A stretch of 64,000 bases of DNA from Methylotenera versatilis 79 (lineage in GTDB: Bacteria > Pseudomonadota > Gammaproteobacteria > Burkholderiales > Methylophilaceae): the NCBI RefSeq assembly GCF_000384375.1, contig NZ_ARVX01000001.1:248001-312000 (forward strand), read 5' to 3'. A program made the position numbers and the translations under genes. Below the pieces are notes generated by a model. That model saw nothing but the letters and a program-made list of their open reading frames with translations, was not told where the DNA came from and ran no database searches. Below are positions 53,019-61,332 of this stretch, in pieces (the first letter of the stretch is position 1; every line of letters begins with the position of its first letter).

Positions 53019-53957
53019 TTAAGAAAAATGCGCACGTGGGTTAAATGTGGAAGCATTAGCTAATTCAGTCAGCAGCGCTTTTTCACGTTCATTTAAATTA
53101 GGCGGCAACACAATTTGAATCTGCGCAAAAAGGTCGCCGTGCTCTTTATTTTGTTTGGGCATACCGCGTTTTGCGATGCGCATTTTTTGCCCACTTTTAC
53201 TGCCCGCAGGAATTTTCAGATTCACCGCATTTTCTAAAGTAGGCACTTGAATGGTAGCGCCTAGCGCGGCTTCCCATGGCGTGATTGGCACGTCTATAAA
53301 TAAATCGTGATCGACTACGCGAAATAATGCGTGCGGTTTAAAACTGATATTTAAGTATAAATTACCGTTAAGTCCGCCATTGAAACCCTTGCCGCCTTTG
53401 CCACGTAACAACATTTTCGTGCCGTTTGATACGCCTTGTGGAATACGCGCTTTAAAGCTGTGTGGTACTTGTTTTATTTGGCCTTGGTTGTCATGTTCAG
53501 GCACTGAAAAGTTTAAATCTAGCGTTGTGCCAACATAGGCTTCTTCTAAAGTTATTGCTGCACTTAACTCGTAATCTTGACCAGAAATCGCGCTACTTCT
53601 GCTTTGTTGGTTATGCCGATTTCCGCTAGAAAAATTAGCGAAAAAATCGGCTAAATCAATATCATCGAAAGCATTTTGTTGGCTGTAAGATTGATTTTGA
53701 TTCACGCCCCAATTAGGTGGTGGTCTAAATTCCTCACCAGAATTATGCTTACCTAACGCATCAAATTCGGCACGCTTTTCTTTATCTTTAAGCGTTGCAT
53801 AAGCTTCGCCGACTTCTTTAAATTTTTCTTCTGCTTGAGGCTCTTTGGAAATATCGGGGTGATATTGATGAGCGAGTTTTTTGTAAGATTTTTTAATCTC
53901 ATCTAATGTTGCCGTGCGGGCAACGCCTAAAACTGCGTAATAATCTTTAAATTTCAT
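53019..53957 (-). CDS. cbpA: DnaJ-like curved DNA-binding protein CbpA
   Basis: 312 residues. J-domain at 1-70 with HPD at 33-35 (YHPDISKEP), then a Gly/Ser/Asn/Gln-rich linker (75-130) and the two C-terminal substrate-binding domains (SAAITLEEAYVGTTLDLNFSVP; FKARIPQGVSNGTKMLLRGKGGKGFNGG; HGDLFAQIQIVLP). There is no zinc-finger module, which separates it from DnaJ. It acts with DnaK and binds curved DNA. cbpM lies immediately downstream. Confidence 0.95.
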   Translation of the reverse strand: MKFKDYYAVLGVARTATLDEIKKSYKKLAHQYHPDISKEPQAEEKFKEVGEAYATLKDKEKRAEFDALGKHNSGEEFRPPPNWGVNQNQSYSQQNAFDDIDLADFFANFSSGNRHNQQSRSSAISGQDYELSAAITLEEAYVGTTLDLNFSVPEHDNQGQIKQVPHSFKARIPQGVSNGTKMLLRGKGGKGFNGGLNGNLYLNISFKPHALFRVVDHDLFIDVPITPWEAALGATIQVPTLENAVNLKIPAGSKSGQKMRIAKRGMPKQNKEHGDLFAQIQIVLPPNLNEREKALLTELANASTFNPRAHFS

Positions 53958-54020
53958 AGTCGCCCATTTATGGGTTAGAGATTCATCCTACTTAAAAATC
54001 CATCATGATACAAACCTAAT

Positions 54021-54980
54021 TTATTGAGGTAGCGTTATCGGACTGGTATCAGACTTAAGATTCACAACGTTGTATCCCGCGTCGCGCCATGCATCGATTC
54101 CGCCCGTTAGCGGCCTTACATTGTAATAACCTCTTCTCATCAGCGCTTTAGCGATTTTTGCTGCGGTTACTTCATTGGGGCAAGAACAATACAGCACCAC
54201 TGGTTGATTGCCATCCGCTTCTAAAACCAATTCGTCTAGTGTTTCTAAAGTGACGAACTGAGCACCAGGAATCCAGCCATCCTCAACAAGATGAGGCGAT
54301 CTTGTATCCAAAATAATCGGCGTTTCACCTTTAGTTAACAGCACATTTAGCTCTTCCACACTGATGCGCGCCATGCGCAAATCATTCATAAAGCGTTTTC
54401 TTTCCCACCATTTAGATGCGATAAAAAGAAATAACGCAGATAAAACCAGCAATGTGCCCCATTTGCCCATTTCAATCAGCACATTCATCAGCTCATCAAT
54501 CGCATTACTGAATAATGAGCCTAACCATAACGCTGAACCAGCCCACAACGCCGCACCAAGTCCATCCAGTAATAGAAAAACGATTAATCTAGTACCAGTA
54601 GAACCTGCCAAGGCGCTGGAAATTGAGGCGAAACCCGGAATGAATTTACATATCAGTAAAGCCGGCGCGCCAAATTTTAAAAACAATGATTGCGATTGGC
54701 TGACGCAGGTATCAGGAGAAAGCGATATTTTACAAAGTTTGCTCATCACCCTGCTGCCATATTTACGCCCTGCAAAATACCAGAACGAATCTGCAATAAG
54801 CGCCCCCACAACGGCTGTTAATAGCAATACTGAGAAAGAAAATTGCGCAGGGCTGATTAAAGCGCCAGCGATAACCATCGTGGGATATGCGGGGATTGGT
54901 AAGCCTAATTGCTCTAAAAAAACGTTCAAAAATATAATAATCAAGCCAAATTGCTGAATCAAATCTGTTATGTAGCTCAT
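54021..54980 (-). CDS. DedA-family membrane protein fused to a rhodanese domain
   Basis: 319 residues. The DedA (SNARE-associated) part spans about 1-200, with 'FGLIIIFLNVFLEQLGLPIPAYPTMVIAGAL', 'DSFWYFAGRKYGSRV' and 'FLKFGAPALLICKFIPGFASISSALAGSTG', several membrane helices. A rhodanese domain follows (about 210-310) with 'ETPIILDTRSPHLVEDGWIPGA' and the catalytic Cys in VVLYCSCPNEVTAAKIAKAL. DedA proteins act in lipid flipping and proton-motive-force balance; rhodaneses carry sulfane sulfur. The fusion is seen in other proteobacteria, and its purpose is unknown. Confidence 0.9.
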   Translation of the reverse strand: MSYITDLIQQFGLIIIFLNVFLEQLGLPIPAYPTMVIAGALISPAQFSFSVLLLTAVVGALIADSFWYFAGRKYGSRVMSKLCKISLSPDTCVSQSQSLFLKFGAPALLICKFIPGFASISSALAGSTGTRLIVFLLLDGLGAALWAGSALWLGSLFSNAIDELMNVLIEMGKWGTLLVLSALFLFIASKWWERKRFMNDLRMARISVEELNVLLTKGETPIILDTRSPHLVEDGWIPGAQFVTLETLDELVLEADGNQPVVLYCSCPNEVTAAKIAKALMRRGYYNVRPLTGGIDAWRDAGYNVVNLKSDTSPITLPQ

Positions 54981-55360
54981 TAGTTAACACTATTTTATGG
55001 ATAAGTTTTAATCATACTCGTTATCAAGATTGGTTAATGCATTGTTTAGCTACAGAGTCTTATTACTGGATGTTTGGCTAACTTATGCATTTACATTAAC
55101 CATTCCGCTTAAGCATTTAACTTAATCATTTCATTGGGCATTTAAGTCAGATTCATCAAGAATTACTGCAAAATGCAAAACGCTTGATAGAAGTTAACCA
55201 ATTAAAATACCCAAATATCGCGTTGCACAGAATAGATTGCGTAAAGGTTTAGATAACCGTTTACATGAAGATATATTTGTCACTAAAGATAGTGGCGTTA
55301 TTTGGGTAAAATAGCCAAAAGTCTCAAATTTAAATTGGCAAAAATCATTAGGAAACAATC
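54981..55360. other. 380-bp gap with possible decayed coding remnant
   Basis: No intact gene. Around 55145-55315 two adjoining frames read as protein-like text: one gives LLQNAKRLIEVNQLKYPNI and then stops, the next gives NRLRKGLDNRLHEDIFVTK and SGVIWVK before a stop at 55314. This may be a frameshifted relic of a short gene, or chance in AT-rich DNA. The last 40 bases hold the DUF502 gene leader. Confidence 0.3.
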
Positions 55361-55966
55361 ATGTTGAAATTAATCAATAAAAACATCTTAACGGGCTTAA
55401 TCACACTGTTGCCTGTGATATTGACGCTATATTTGCTGTACTGGTTTGTGGTTACAACGGAGACTTTTTTGGGTGGTGTAATTCGCGCGGTGATATCAGA
55501 GCAGTTTTACAGACCAGGTATGGGCGTAGTCGCTGGGCTGATATTCGCTTTTTTTGTCGGACTGTTGATGCAGACGTTTATCGCGCGCCAAATACTTTCT
55601 TATATCGAAAAATTGGTGCAGCGGCTGCCTTTGATTAAATCGGTATATTTATCGATTCGCGATTTACTTAACTACTTTTCATCTGAAAAAAAGAAAGATT
55701 TCGAACAAGTGGTCGCTGTAACGATGGGCGAAACAGGCATGCAATTGATTGGGCTTGTGACACAAGCGGATATGTCTAAAATGCCAGCAGGTTTGAATGA
55801 GAAAGACAATTTATTGGTTTATATTCCGATGAGTTACGGTATCGGTGGTTTCGCTGTACTAGTCCCGCGATCTGCAACTAAGCCGTTGAATATGAGCATG
55901 GAAGATGCGATGCGCTTTACGCTTACCGCTGGCGTGACTGAAACGACCAAGCTAGAAAATGCGTAA
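55361..55966 (+). CDS. DUF502 membrane protein
   Basis: 201 residues. Two membrane helices near the N terminus (ILTGLITLLPVILTLYLLYWFVV; GVVAGLIFAFFVGLLMQTF) precede a soluble C-terminal domain with 'PLIKSVYLSIRDLLNYFSSEKKKDFEQVVAVTMGETGMQLIGLVT' and 'VYIPMSYGIGGFAVLVPRS', the hallmark of DUF502. The family has no proven function; relatives occur across bacteria and in plants. It has a ribosome site (AGGAAA) before the ATG. Next downstream is a CNNM-type protein. Confidence 0.92.
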   Translation: MLKLINKNILTGLITLLPVILTLYLLYWFVVTTETFLGGVIRAVISEQFYRPGMGVVAGLIFAFFVGLLMQTFIARQILSYIEKLVQRLPLIKSVYLSIRDLLNYFSSEKKKDFEQVVAVTMGETGMQLIGLVTQADMSKMPAGLNEKDNLLVYIPMSYGIGGFAVLVPRSATKPLNMSMEDAMRFTLTAGVTETTKLENA

Positions 55967-56058
55967 TAAAAATGCGCAATAAAACCGAAAGCCTAATTGA
56001 AATTAATTTATGATGTGGTGTCTGGGTGATTTAAGGTTAGTCCTTAATTGGATTTGTT

Positions 56059-57378
56059 ATGGGCGGTAATTTCTTTTTAGTTTTTTTAGCTTTTCTACTA
56101 GTCCTTCTGAACGGTTTTTTTGTTGCGGCAGAGTTTGGTTTAGTCAAACTTCGCAGCACGCGCGTTAAAGCCATTTCCAAAAACTTAGGCTGGCGCGGCC
56201 GTATGTTGGCCAAAGTGCATGGCAGTTTAGACGAATATCTTTCAGCTTGTCAGCTTGGTATCACGCTGGCATCGCTTGGTCTGGGCTGGGTCGGCGAACC
56301 GGCTTTTGCCGCGTTAATTGAACCAGCTTTATTCAATGCAGGCGTGACCAGCCAAAAGTTGATTCACGGTATCGCTTTTGTGGTCGCTTTCTTTACCATC
56401 TCTTATCTGCATATTGTGGTGGGCGAATTAGTGCCTAAAACATTGGCGATACGCATGGCTGAACGCGTGAGTTTATGGACTGCGCCTGCGTTATACGGGT
56501 TTTATTGGTTAATGTTTCCAGCGATTTGGTTATTGAATAAAAGCTCTAATATCGTGATTAAAACCTTAAAACTCAAACCAAAAGATGGGCACGAATCTCA
56601 ATACTCATCAGAAGAACTAAAGCTTATTTTAAGAGGCTCAAGGCCGAATGAAGATTTCAGTTCGTCAGAATGGAAAGTGTTAGCGCAAGCAATCGATTTT
56701 AGAGAGCTGGAAGTATCTGATTTGATGCACCCTTTTAGCGATGCGACGGTGCTATTAGAAGATGACACTTTTCAACAGAATATGGAAAAGATCGCCGCGC
56801 ACCGCTACAGCCGTTATCCATTAATTGGCAGTGATGGGAAAGTGTTAGGCATTATTCACATTAAAGATCTCTTCATCGCGCTAACAAAGCAAAGCAAAGA
56901 AGTCGACTTAACCAGTATTATCAGGCCAATTAAAACCGTCTCACCCGAAACGCCTGCTACTGATCTTTTTCGGCAATTACAGCAAGGCGCGCCGCACCTC
57001 ACCATCGTGGCTTACGGCAATAATCCGCCAGTAGGATTTATTACGCTGGATAATTTATTATCCGCATTGGTTGGCGATATTAGTGATGAGTTTAAAAAAT
57101 CTCAAAGTGAATGGACCAAGTTAGATGATGGCTCTTTACTCGGCAAAGGCACGTTGCCCATTAACACGTTAGAACGCACGCTTGGCGTGGATATCGCGTC
57201 AGAAGATGCCGATACGGTTGCAGGATTGATTCTTTGGAAATTGACCGAGTTGCCGAAAGAAGGCCAACGTATTGAATTTGATGAGTTCAGCATTGTGGTC
57301 AAAAAAATGTCTGGACCGAGAATTCTGCTGATCAGGGTTTATCCAAAAAAGCACACGCATGCAATCAGCCATCATTAA
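56059..57378 (+). CDS. CNNM/HlyC-CorC family membrane protein with CBS domains
   Basis: 439 residues. The DUF21 membrane domain (about 1-190; LVLLNGFFVAAEFGLVKLRSTRV, VVGELVPKTLAIRMAE) is followed by two CBS motifs (about 215-340; DLMHPFSDATVLLEDDTF, YSRYPLIGSDGKVLGIIHIKDLF) and a C-terminal CorC_HlyC domain (about 350-430). This is the full-length layout tied to magnesium or cobalt efflux. ybeX at 4899 is the soluble short form. The N terminus begins directly with a membrane helix. Specific ion unknown. Confidence 0.93.
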   Translation: MGGNFFLVFLAFLLVLLNGFFVAAEFGLVKLRSTRVKAISKNLGWRGRMLAKVHGSLDEYLSACQLGITLASLGLGWVGEPAFAALIEPALFNAGVTSQKLIHGIAFVVAFFTISYLHIVVGELVPKTLAIRMAERVSLWTAPALYGFYWLMFPAIWLLNKSSNIVIKTLKLKPKDGHESQYSSEELKLILRGSRPNEDFSSSEWKVLAQAIDFRELEVSDLMHPFSDATVLLEDDTFQQNMEKIAAHRYSRYPLIGSDGKVLGIIHIKDLFIALTKQSKEVDLTSIIRPIKTVSPETPATDLFRQLQQGAPHLTIVAYGNNPPVGFITLDNLLSALVGDISDEFKKSQSEWTKLDDGSLLGKGTLPINTLERTLGVDIASEDADTVAGLILWKLTELPKEGQRIEFDEFSIVVKKMSGPRILLIRVYPKKHTHAISHH

Positions 57379-57569
57379 TTATCTGTTCAATTGGTTTCAA
57401 ACTTTCGCGTTTTATCCTGTTTAGCAATCGACTAATTGCAACCGTTACATTTAATCATGGTCATTTAAATATCACGCATTTATTAAGCATTTATAGAGGT
57501 TAAGTTCGCTTGTTTTAAACTGACTGTCGTAAATATTAACGCTCAAATTATTTATATGGAAAGGTCATT

Positions 57570-57980
57570 ATGGCTATTGGCTGGCTAGCACTACTAAAAA
57601 CCGTGCCTTGGGTAGATGTTGTGCGCAACTCACCCAAAATCGCAGATGAAGCAAAAAAGTTGTGGAGTACGATTACAAACAAGCCGAATGCAGAAAGTGA
57701 GCTTGAGGCTAATCGCTACAAACTCTCATCTGGGCTTTCATCTGAAAATAATACCGTTGAGTCACTGCAAAAAAGGCTCGCTACAGTGGAATCTGCCTGT
57801 GCTAATTTACATAATCAAATGCTTGCATCAACAGAATTGATACAAGCCCTGGCTGAACAAAATGCACAACTTATCAAAAAAATCGAGCTAAGTCGCGTAC
57901 GCATCTTAAGGTTAATAGGTGTTGGCGCTGTTATTGGCTTGATTGCCATTTTCAATTTGATTTATACATTTGCAAAATAA
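57570..57980 (+). CDS. Coiled-coil protein with C-terminal membrane helix, unknown function
   Basis: 136 residues, ATG preceded by GGAAAGG. The N terminus (AIGWLALLKTVPWVDVVRNSPKIADEAKKLW) is amphipathic and then variable; residues about 60-105 are heptad-like (VESLQKRLATVESACANLHNQMLASTELIQALAEQNAQLIKKIELS) and 112-132 is one membrane helix (LIGVGAVIGLIAIFNLIYTF). A tail-anchored inner-membrane protein is likely. I recognise no named family with certainty. It stands alone between longer gaps. Confidence 0.78.
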   Translation: MAIGWLALLKTVPWVDVVRNSPKIADEAKKLWSTITNKPNAESELEANRYKLSSGLSSENNTVESLQKRLATVESACANLHNQMLASTELIQALAEQNAQLIKKIELSRVRILRLIGVGAVIGLIAIFNLIYTFAK

Positions 57981-58371
57981 TAATTCTGCCACCAGCAGTT
58001 TTCCAGATACTTAATAAAGCTTCCGCGCTTAGTTTTTGCCAAAAATTTTATCATTTAGCTCATTGGTAATCACATGAAGAAAGCTTCTTCTGCGCTGATT
58101 TTCCAACTCATAACTGCGTAATTTGCGTAAATCTAATGCACTTACAATGCTTCACTTTTTTGTCTAATTGTTTCAACATCAATTTGTTAAAACTCGCAAT
58201 AAGCGATGAGTTAACCATATTTTTATGCTGATTTCTGTCATCGGTTTTTTGAAAACATCCCTTAATATCAGAAAAAAATCTACCTTTGGCTATTTTGAAT
58301 ATCATCTAAAACTGCATACATAAAAATCCCCATTCAAGAGGTTTGACTATTATTTGAATAACTTGCCCGTT
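57981..58371. other. 391-bp gap between two genes, no supported feature
   Basis: AT-rich spacer between a + strand gene and the reverse-strand LysR gene, thus convergent. A 65-codon frame exists on the minus strand at 58108-58305, but it has no ribosome site, no recognisable domain and is rich in Lys/Asn as expected by chance. I see no clear hairpin terminator. Confidence 0.5.
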
Positions 58372-59289
58372 TCAATGATTCGCCGTAGCCCATAATAGAT
58401 CTAATAATTTTGGATCTTTCATCTTTTCAACCCACCATTTCAACGCTGCCCCATTATCTTCTGTTCGCCACGCAAGATAAAACGGTTCGGCTTGTCTAGG
58501 TTCTTCGGCTTGCTTTTCTATTAACAAGCCATTTGCAATCGCGTTACGCGCTAATGGTTCTGGCAAAAATCCAAAGCCGACGCCTGCTATTTGAAACTCA
58601 TATTTGCTGCGCATATTGGGCAAAGCTAAGGTATTTTGGCCAAACAGCAATCCCACCGTCCTTGGTGGCATTTTCCGTACAGAATCACTGACACTAATCG
58701 CAAGATGCTGGTTGAAATCCGCTTTACCTAAAGGATGTGGCACGCTGGCTAATGGATGTTGTGGCGATACCGCAAACACAAATTCAACCGTTCCAATCTC
58801 ATAAGTGTTGTAACCGCCGCCAGATGGACCTTCTCCAGCCGCGCCGATTAGCAGGTCAACGCGTCTATCCATCAGCGCTTCCCATGTGCCGGATAAAGTT
58901 TCTTGTGCGAATCTTAATCTGGTTAAATCGGCGACTTTGCAGAATTCGGTGATATCTGCAATCAAGGCAGTGGGCGAAAATAGTGAGTCCATTCCGATGG
59001 TTAACTCGGTTTCCCAGCCAGAAGCAACGCGCCTGACGCGATGTTCTAAATCTTCTGCAGCTTTGAGTAGATGCCGCCCTTCGTTGAGTAATTCACTGCC
59101 CGCTTTTGTAATCGCCACTTTGGGGCCTAAACGCACAAATACCTGCACGCCCAAATCTTGCTCCAACTTACTCACGGTGTAAGAAATAGTAGAAGGTACT
59201 TTGTGTAATGCATTGCCCGCCGCCGCAAATGATCCAAGCCGATCAATCGCGTCTAATATGAGTAAAGCATCTAGCGTAATTCTAAACAT
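58372..59289 (-). CDS. LysR-family transcriptional regulator (YhaJ-like)
   Basis: 305 residues. Helix-turn-helix at about 8-65 (LLILDAIDRLGSFAAAGNALHKVPSTISYTVSKLEQDLGVQVF), followed by the periplasmic-binding-like effector domain (about 92-295). The whole resembles E. coli YhaJ, whose gene lies next to the pirin yhaK. Here the gene is divergent from a pirin gene with a 206-bp shared region, the normal arrangement for a LysR protein and its target. The regulated set is therefore probably pirin, ycaC and perhaps yahK (inference). Confidence 0.93.
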   Translation of the reverse strand: MFRITLDALLILDAIDRLGSFAAAGNALHKVPSTISYTVSKLEQDLGVQVFVRLGPKVAITKAGSELLNEGRHLLKAAEDLEHRVRRVASGWETELTIGMDSLFSPTALIADITEFCKVADLTRLRFAQETLSGTWEALMDRRVDLLIGAAGEGPSGGGYNTYEIGTVEFVFAVSPQHPLASVPHPLGKADFNQHLAISVSDSVRKMPPRTVGLLFGQNTLALPNMRSKYEFQIAGVGFGFLPEPLARNAIANGLLIEKQAEEPRQAEPFYLAWRTEDNGAALKWWVEKMKDPKLLDLLWATANH

Positions 59290-59495
59290 TCGATTTTTTC
59301 GATGATAGGTTGATAATTTTTCCGTTTTTCATTCATTCAATCTCGGTTCATACTGCACTCATGCCTCATAAACAAGCTTAATACGGAAGCTTAATGTGAT
59401 GTTAGCAATGTGGTTGATGTGCAAAATTATCGCATATTAAAACAAGTTAATCATCGCCTTAATAATAATAGAATCAACTTTAATAGGAGTGAATC

Positions 59496-60239
59496 ATGTT
59501 AAAAATACACAAAAATAGTAGTCGCGGTGCAGCAGATCATGGTTGGTTACAATCTAATCATTCATTTTCATTTGGTCAATTTTACAATCCAGAAGAAATG
59601 GGATTTGGCCCACTTTTAGTCATTAATGAAGATCGCGTGCAGCCAGCAAAAGGCTTTGGCACACATGGCCACAGCGATATGGAAATCATTTCATACGTAT
59701 TAAGCGGCGCGCTGGAGCACAAAGATAGCATCGGTACAGGCTCGGTGATTCGTTATGGTGATGTACAAAGAATGAGCGCTGGCACTGGCGTGCGCCACAG
59801 TGAGTTTAATCATTCCAGCACAGAACGTGTGCATTTTTTGCAAATTTGGATCGAGCCAAATGTGAAAGGTATTCCAGCCAGTTATGAAGAAAAGCATTTT
59901 GATGTGGCATCTAAAACTGGCAATTTACGTTTGATTGCTTCACCTGACGGCAAAGATGGTTCAGTGTTAATTCACCAAGATGCACGTATTTATGCGGCGA
60001 TTCTTGGTACGTCAAATACAGTTGAACCAGATCAAGAATCAGACCATGAATCAAATGAAACGCTACAACATACATTGGCAGCTGGTCGCACAGGATACGT
60101 ACACGTGATTCGCGGACAAGTTGATGTAAATGGTATCGCTTTAAAAACCGGTGACGCTTTAAAAATAACAGAAACGGATTTAGTTGAATTCACCAATGCG
60201 TATGCAGTTGAATTACTTTTATTCGATTTACCTTACTAA
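59496..60239 (+). CDS. Pirin-family cupin protein
   Basis: 247 residues. Pirin motifs: HGWLQSNHSFSFGQFYNPEEMGFGPLLVINEDRV, FGTHGHSDMEIISYVLSGALEHKDSIG with the metal-binding His pair, and SAGTGVRHSEFNHS with His and Glu. Bacterial YhhW-type pirins bind a metal and some show quercetinase activity. The ribosome site AGGAG precedes the ATG. It is followed 47 bases later by ycaC and is divergent from a LysR regulator. Confidence 0.93.
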   Translation: MLKIHKNSSRGAADHGWLQSNHSFSFGQFYNPEEMGFGPLLVINEDRVQPAKGFGTHGHSDMEIISYVLSGALEHKDSIGTGSVIRYGDVQRMSAGTGVRHSEFNHSSTERVHFLQIWIEPNVKGIPASYEEKHFDVASKTGNLRLIASPDGKDGSVLIHQDARIYAAILGTSNTVEPDQESDHESNETLQHTLAAGRTGYVHVIRGQVDVNGIALKTGDALKITETDLVEFTNAYAVELLLFDLPY

Positions 60240-60286
60240 AATTTACCTTAATTAACGATTTCAAATATTTATCAGGAGAAATAACC

Positions 60287-60919
60287 ATGACTAAACCTTA
60301 CATTCGTCTAGACAAAGATAACGCAGTGGTTTTATTAGTGGATCATCAAGCGGGCTTGCTGTCGCTGGTTCGCGATATCGATCCAGATAAGCTGAAGAAT
60401 AATGTATTGGCTTTAGGGGACATGGCGAAATATTTCAAGTTGCCGACTATTCTGACGACCAGTTTCGAAACAGGTCCCAATGGTCCGTTGATTCCGGAAT
60501 TCAAAGCGCAATTTCCAGATGCGCCTTATATCGCGCGCCCTGGCAATATTAACGCTTGGGATAATGAAGATTTCGTGAAAGCCATCAAAGCCACCGGTAA
60601 AAAACAATTGATTATCGCAGGCGTGGTGACTGAAGTTTGTGTGGCATTTCCAGCATTATCGGCAATTGAAGAAGGCTTTGAAGTATTTGTCATCACCGAT
60701 GCATCTGGCACATTCAATGAAATGACACGCCAAGCCGCGTGGGATCGCATGTCAGTAGCTGGTGCGCAATTGATGACTTGGTTTGGCGCCGCCTGTGAGT
60801 TACATAGAGATTGGCGCAATGATATTGAAGGTTTAGGCGAACTATTCTCCAACCATATTCCCGATTATAAAAATCTATTTACCAGTTACAACACTGCACA
60901 AGCTAAAACTTCCAGCTAA
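60287..60919 (+). CDS. ycaC: Isochorismatase-family hydrolase YcaC
   Basis: 210 residues. Almost every segment matches E. coli YcaC: VVLLVDHQAGLLSLVRDIDPDK, LPTILTTSFETGPNGPLIPE, PGNINAWDNEDFVKAIKATGKKQLIIAGVVTEVCVAFPALSA. The catalytic Asp (VDHQ) and Cys (EVCVAFP) are present. The natural substrate is unknown; YcaC forms an octameric ring. Such close likeness to enterobacterial proteins, from memory, suggests recent sharing of this cluster. Ribosome site AGGAG precedes the start. A terminator follows. Confidence 0.94.
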   Translation: MTKPYIRLDKDNAVVLLVDHQAGLLSLVRDIDPDKLKNNVLALGDMAKYFKLPTILTTSFETGPNGPLIPEFKAQFPDAPYIARPGNINAWDNEDFVKAIKATGKKQLIIAGVVTEVCVAFPALSAIEEGFEVFVITDASGTFNEMTRQAAWDRMSVAGAQLMTWFGAACELHRDWRNDIEGLGELFSNHIPDYKNLFTSYNTAQAKTSS

Positions 60920-61332
60920 AAATACAGCCTAAAATAGTATTAATTATCAACAAGATAAATCAGCGAGTTACAAAAAATCTTGCTGATTTCTATCTTTTCA
61001 GCGTGTAATCTTATCGCAAATATCAATATTAAATCGCGCACCAATAACCTGCCACAATCACTTAATGCTTAAACGACACGAACCAATGCGTTTAGCCTGA
61101 GTCGGATAAGTAGTCATTAAAATTTAATTTTTATTCAATAAGCGCTTGGTTTATAGTCTGTATTAACTCAAACTTAATAGCCTAAATTAATCACAAGACT
61201 ACTAGAATATTCTTGCAAACTCAAACCAGTTTTGATTAAAACCTCATTTGATATTTTTCATAAAAAATATAACGCTATTCAATAACCCTATTTAATTATC
61301 CTGTTTAGTTAACCCATATTAAGGAGTAATAA
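60920..61332. other. 413-bp gap with terminator, leader of the dehydrogenase gene
   Basis: The first part holds the terminator at 60957-60989. The rest is an AT-rich leader with no open frame I can support. AAGGAG at 61320-61325 is the ribosome site for the next gene. The length leaves room for a regulated promoter, but I recognise no specific operator. Confidence 0.5.
60957..60989 (+). terminator. Terminator after ycaC
   Basis: Stem AAATCAGCGAG/CTTGCTGATTT (one G-T pair), with an A-rich loop and T-rich tail. It separates ycaC from the dehydrogenase gene. Confidence 0.7.

Noticed and set aside
54364-54957. A 197-codon + strand frame opposite the DedA-rhodanese gene
   Set aside because: It is antisense to a gene with clear domains on the other strand, shows no domain of its own and has typical shadow composition.
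58108-58305. A 65-codon minus-strand frame in a long gap
   Set aside because: No ribosome site, no domain, Lys/Asn-rich as expected by chance in AT-rich DNA.
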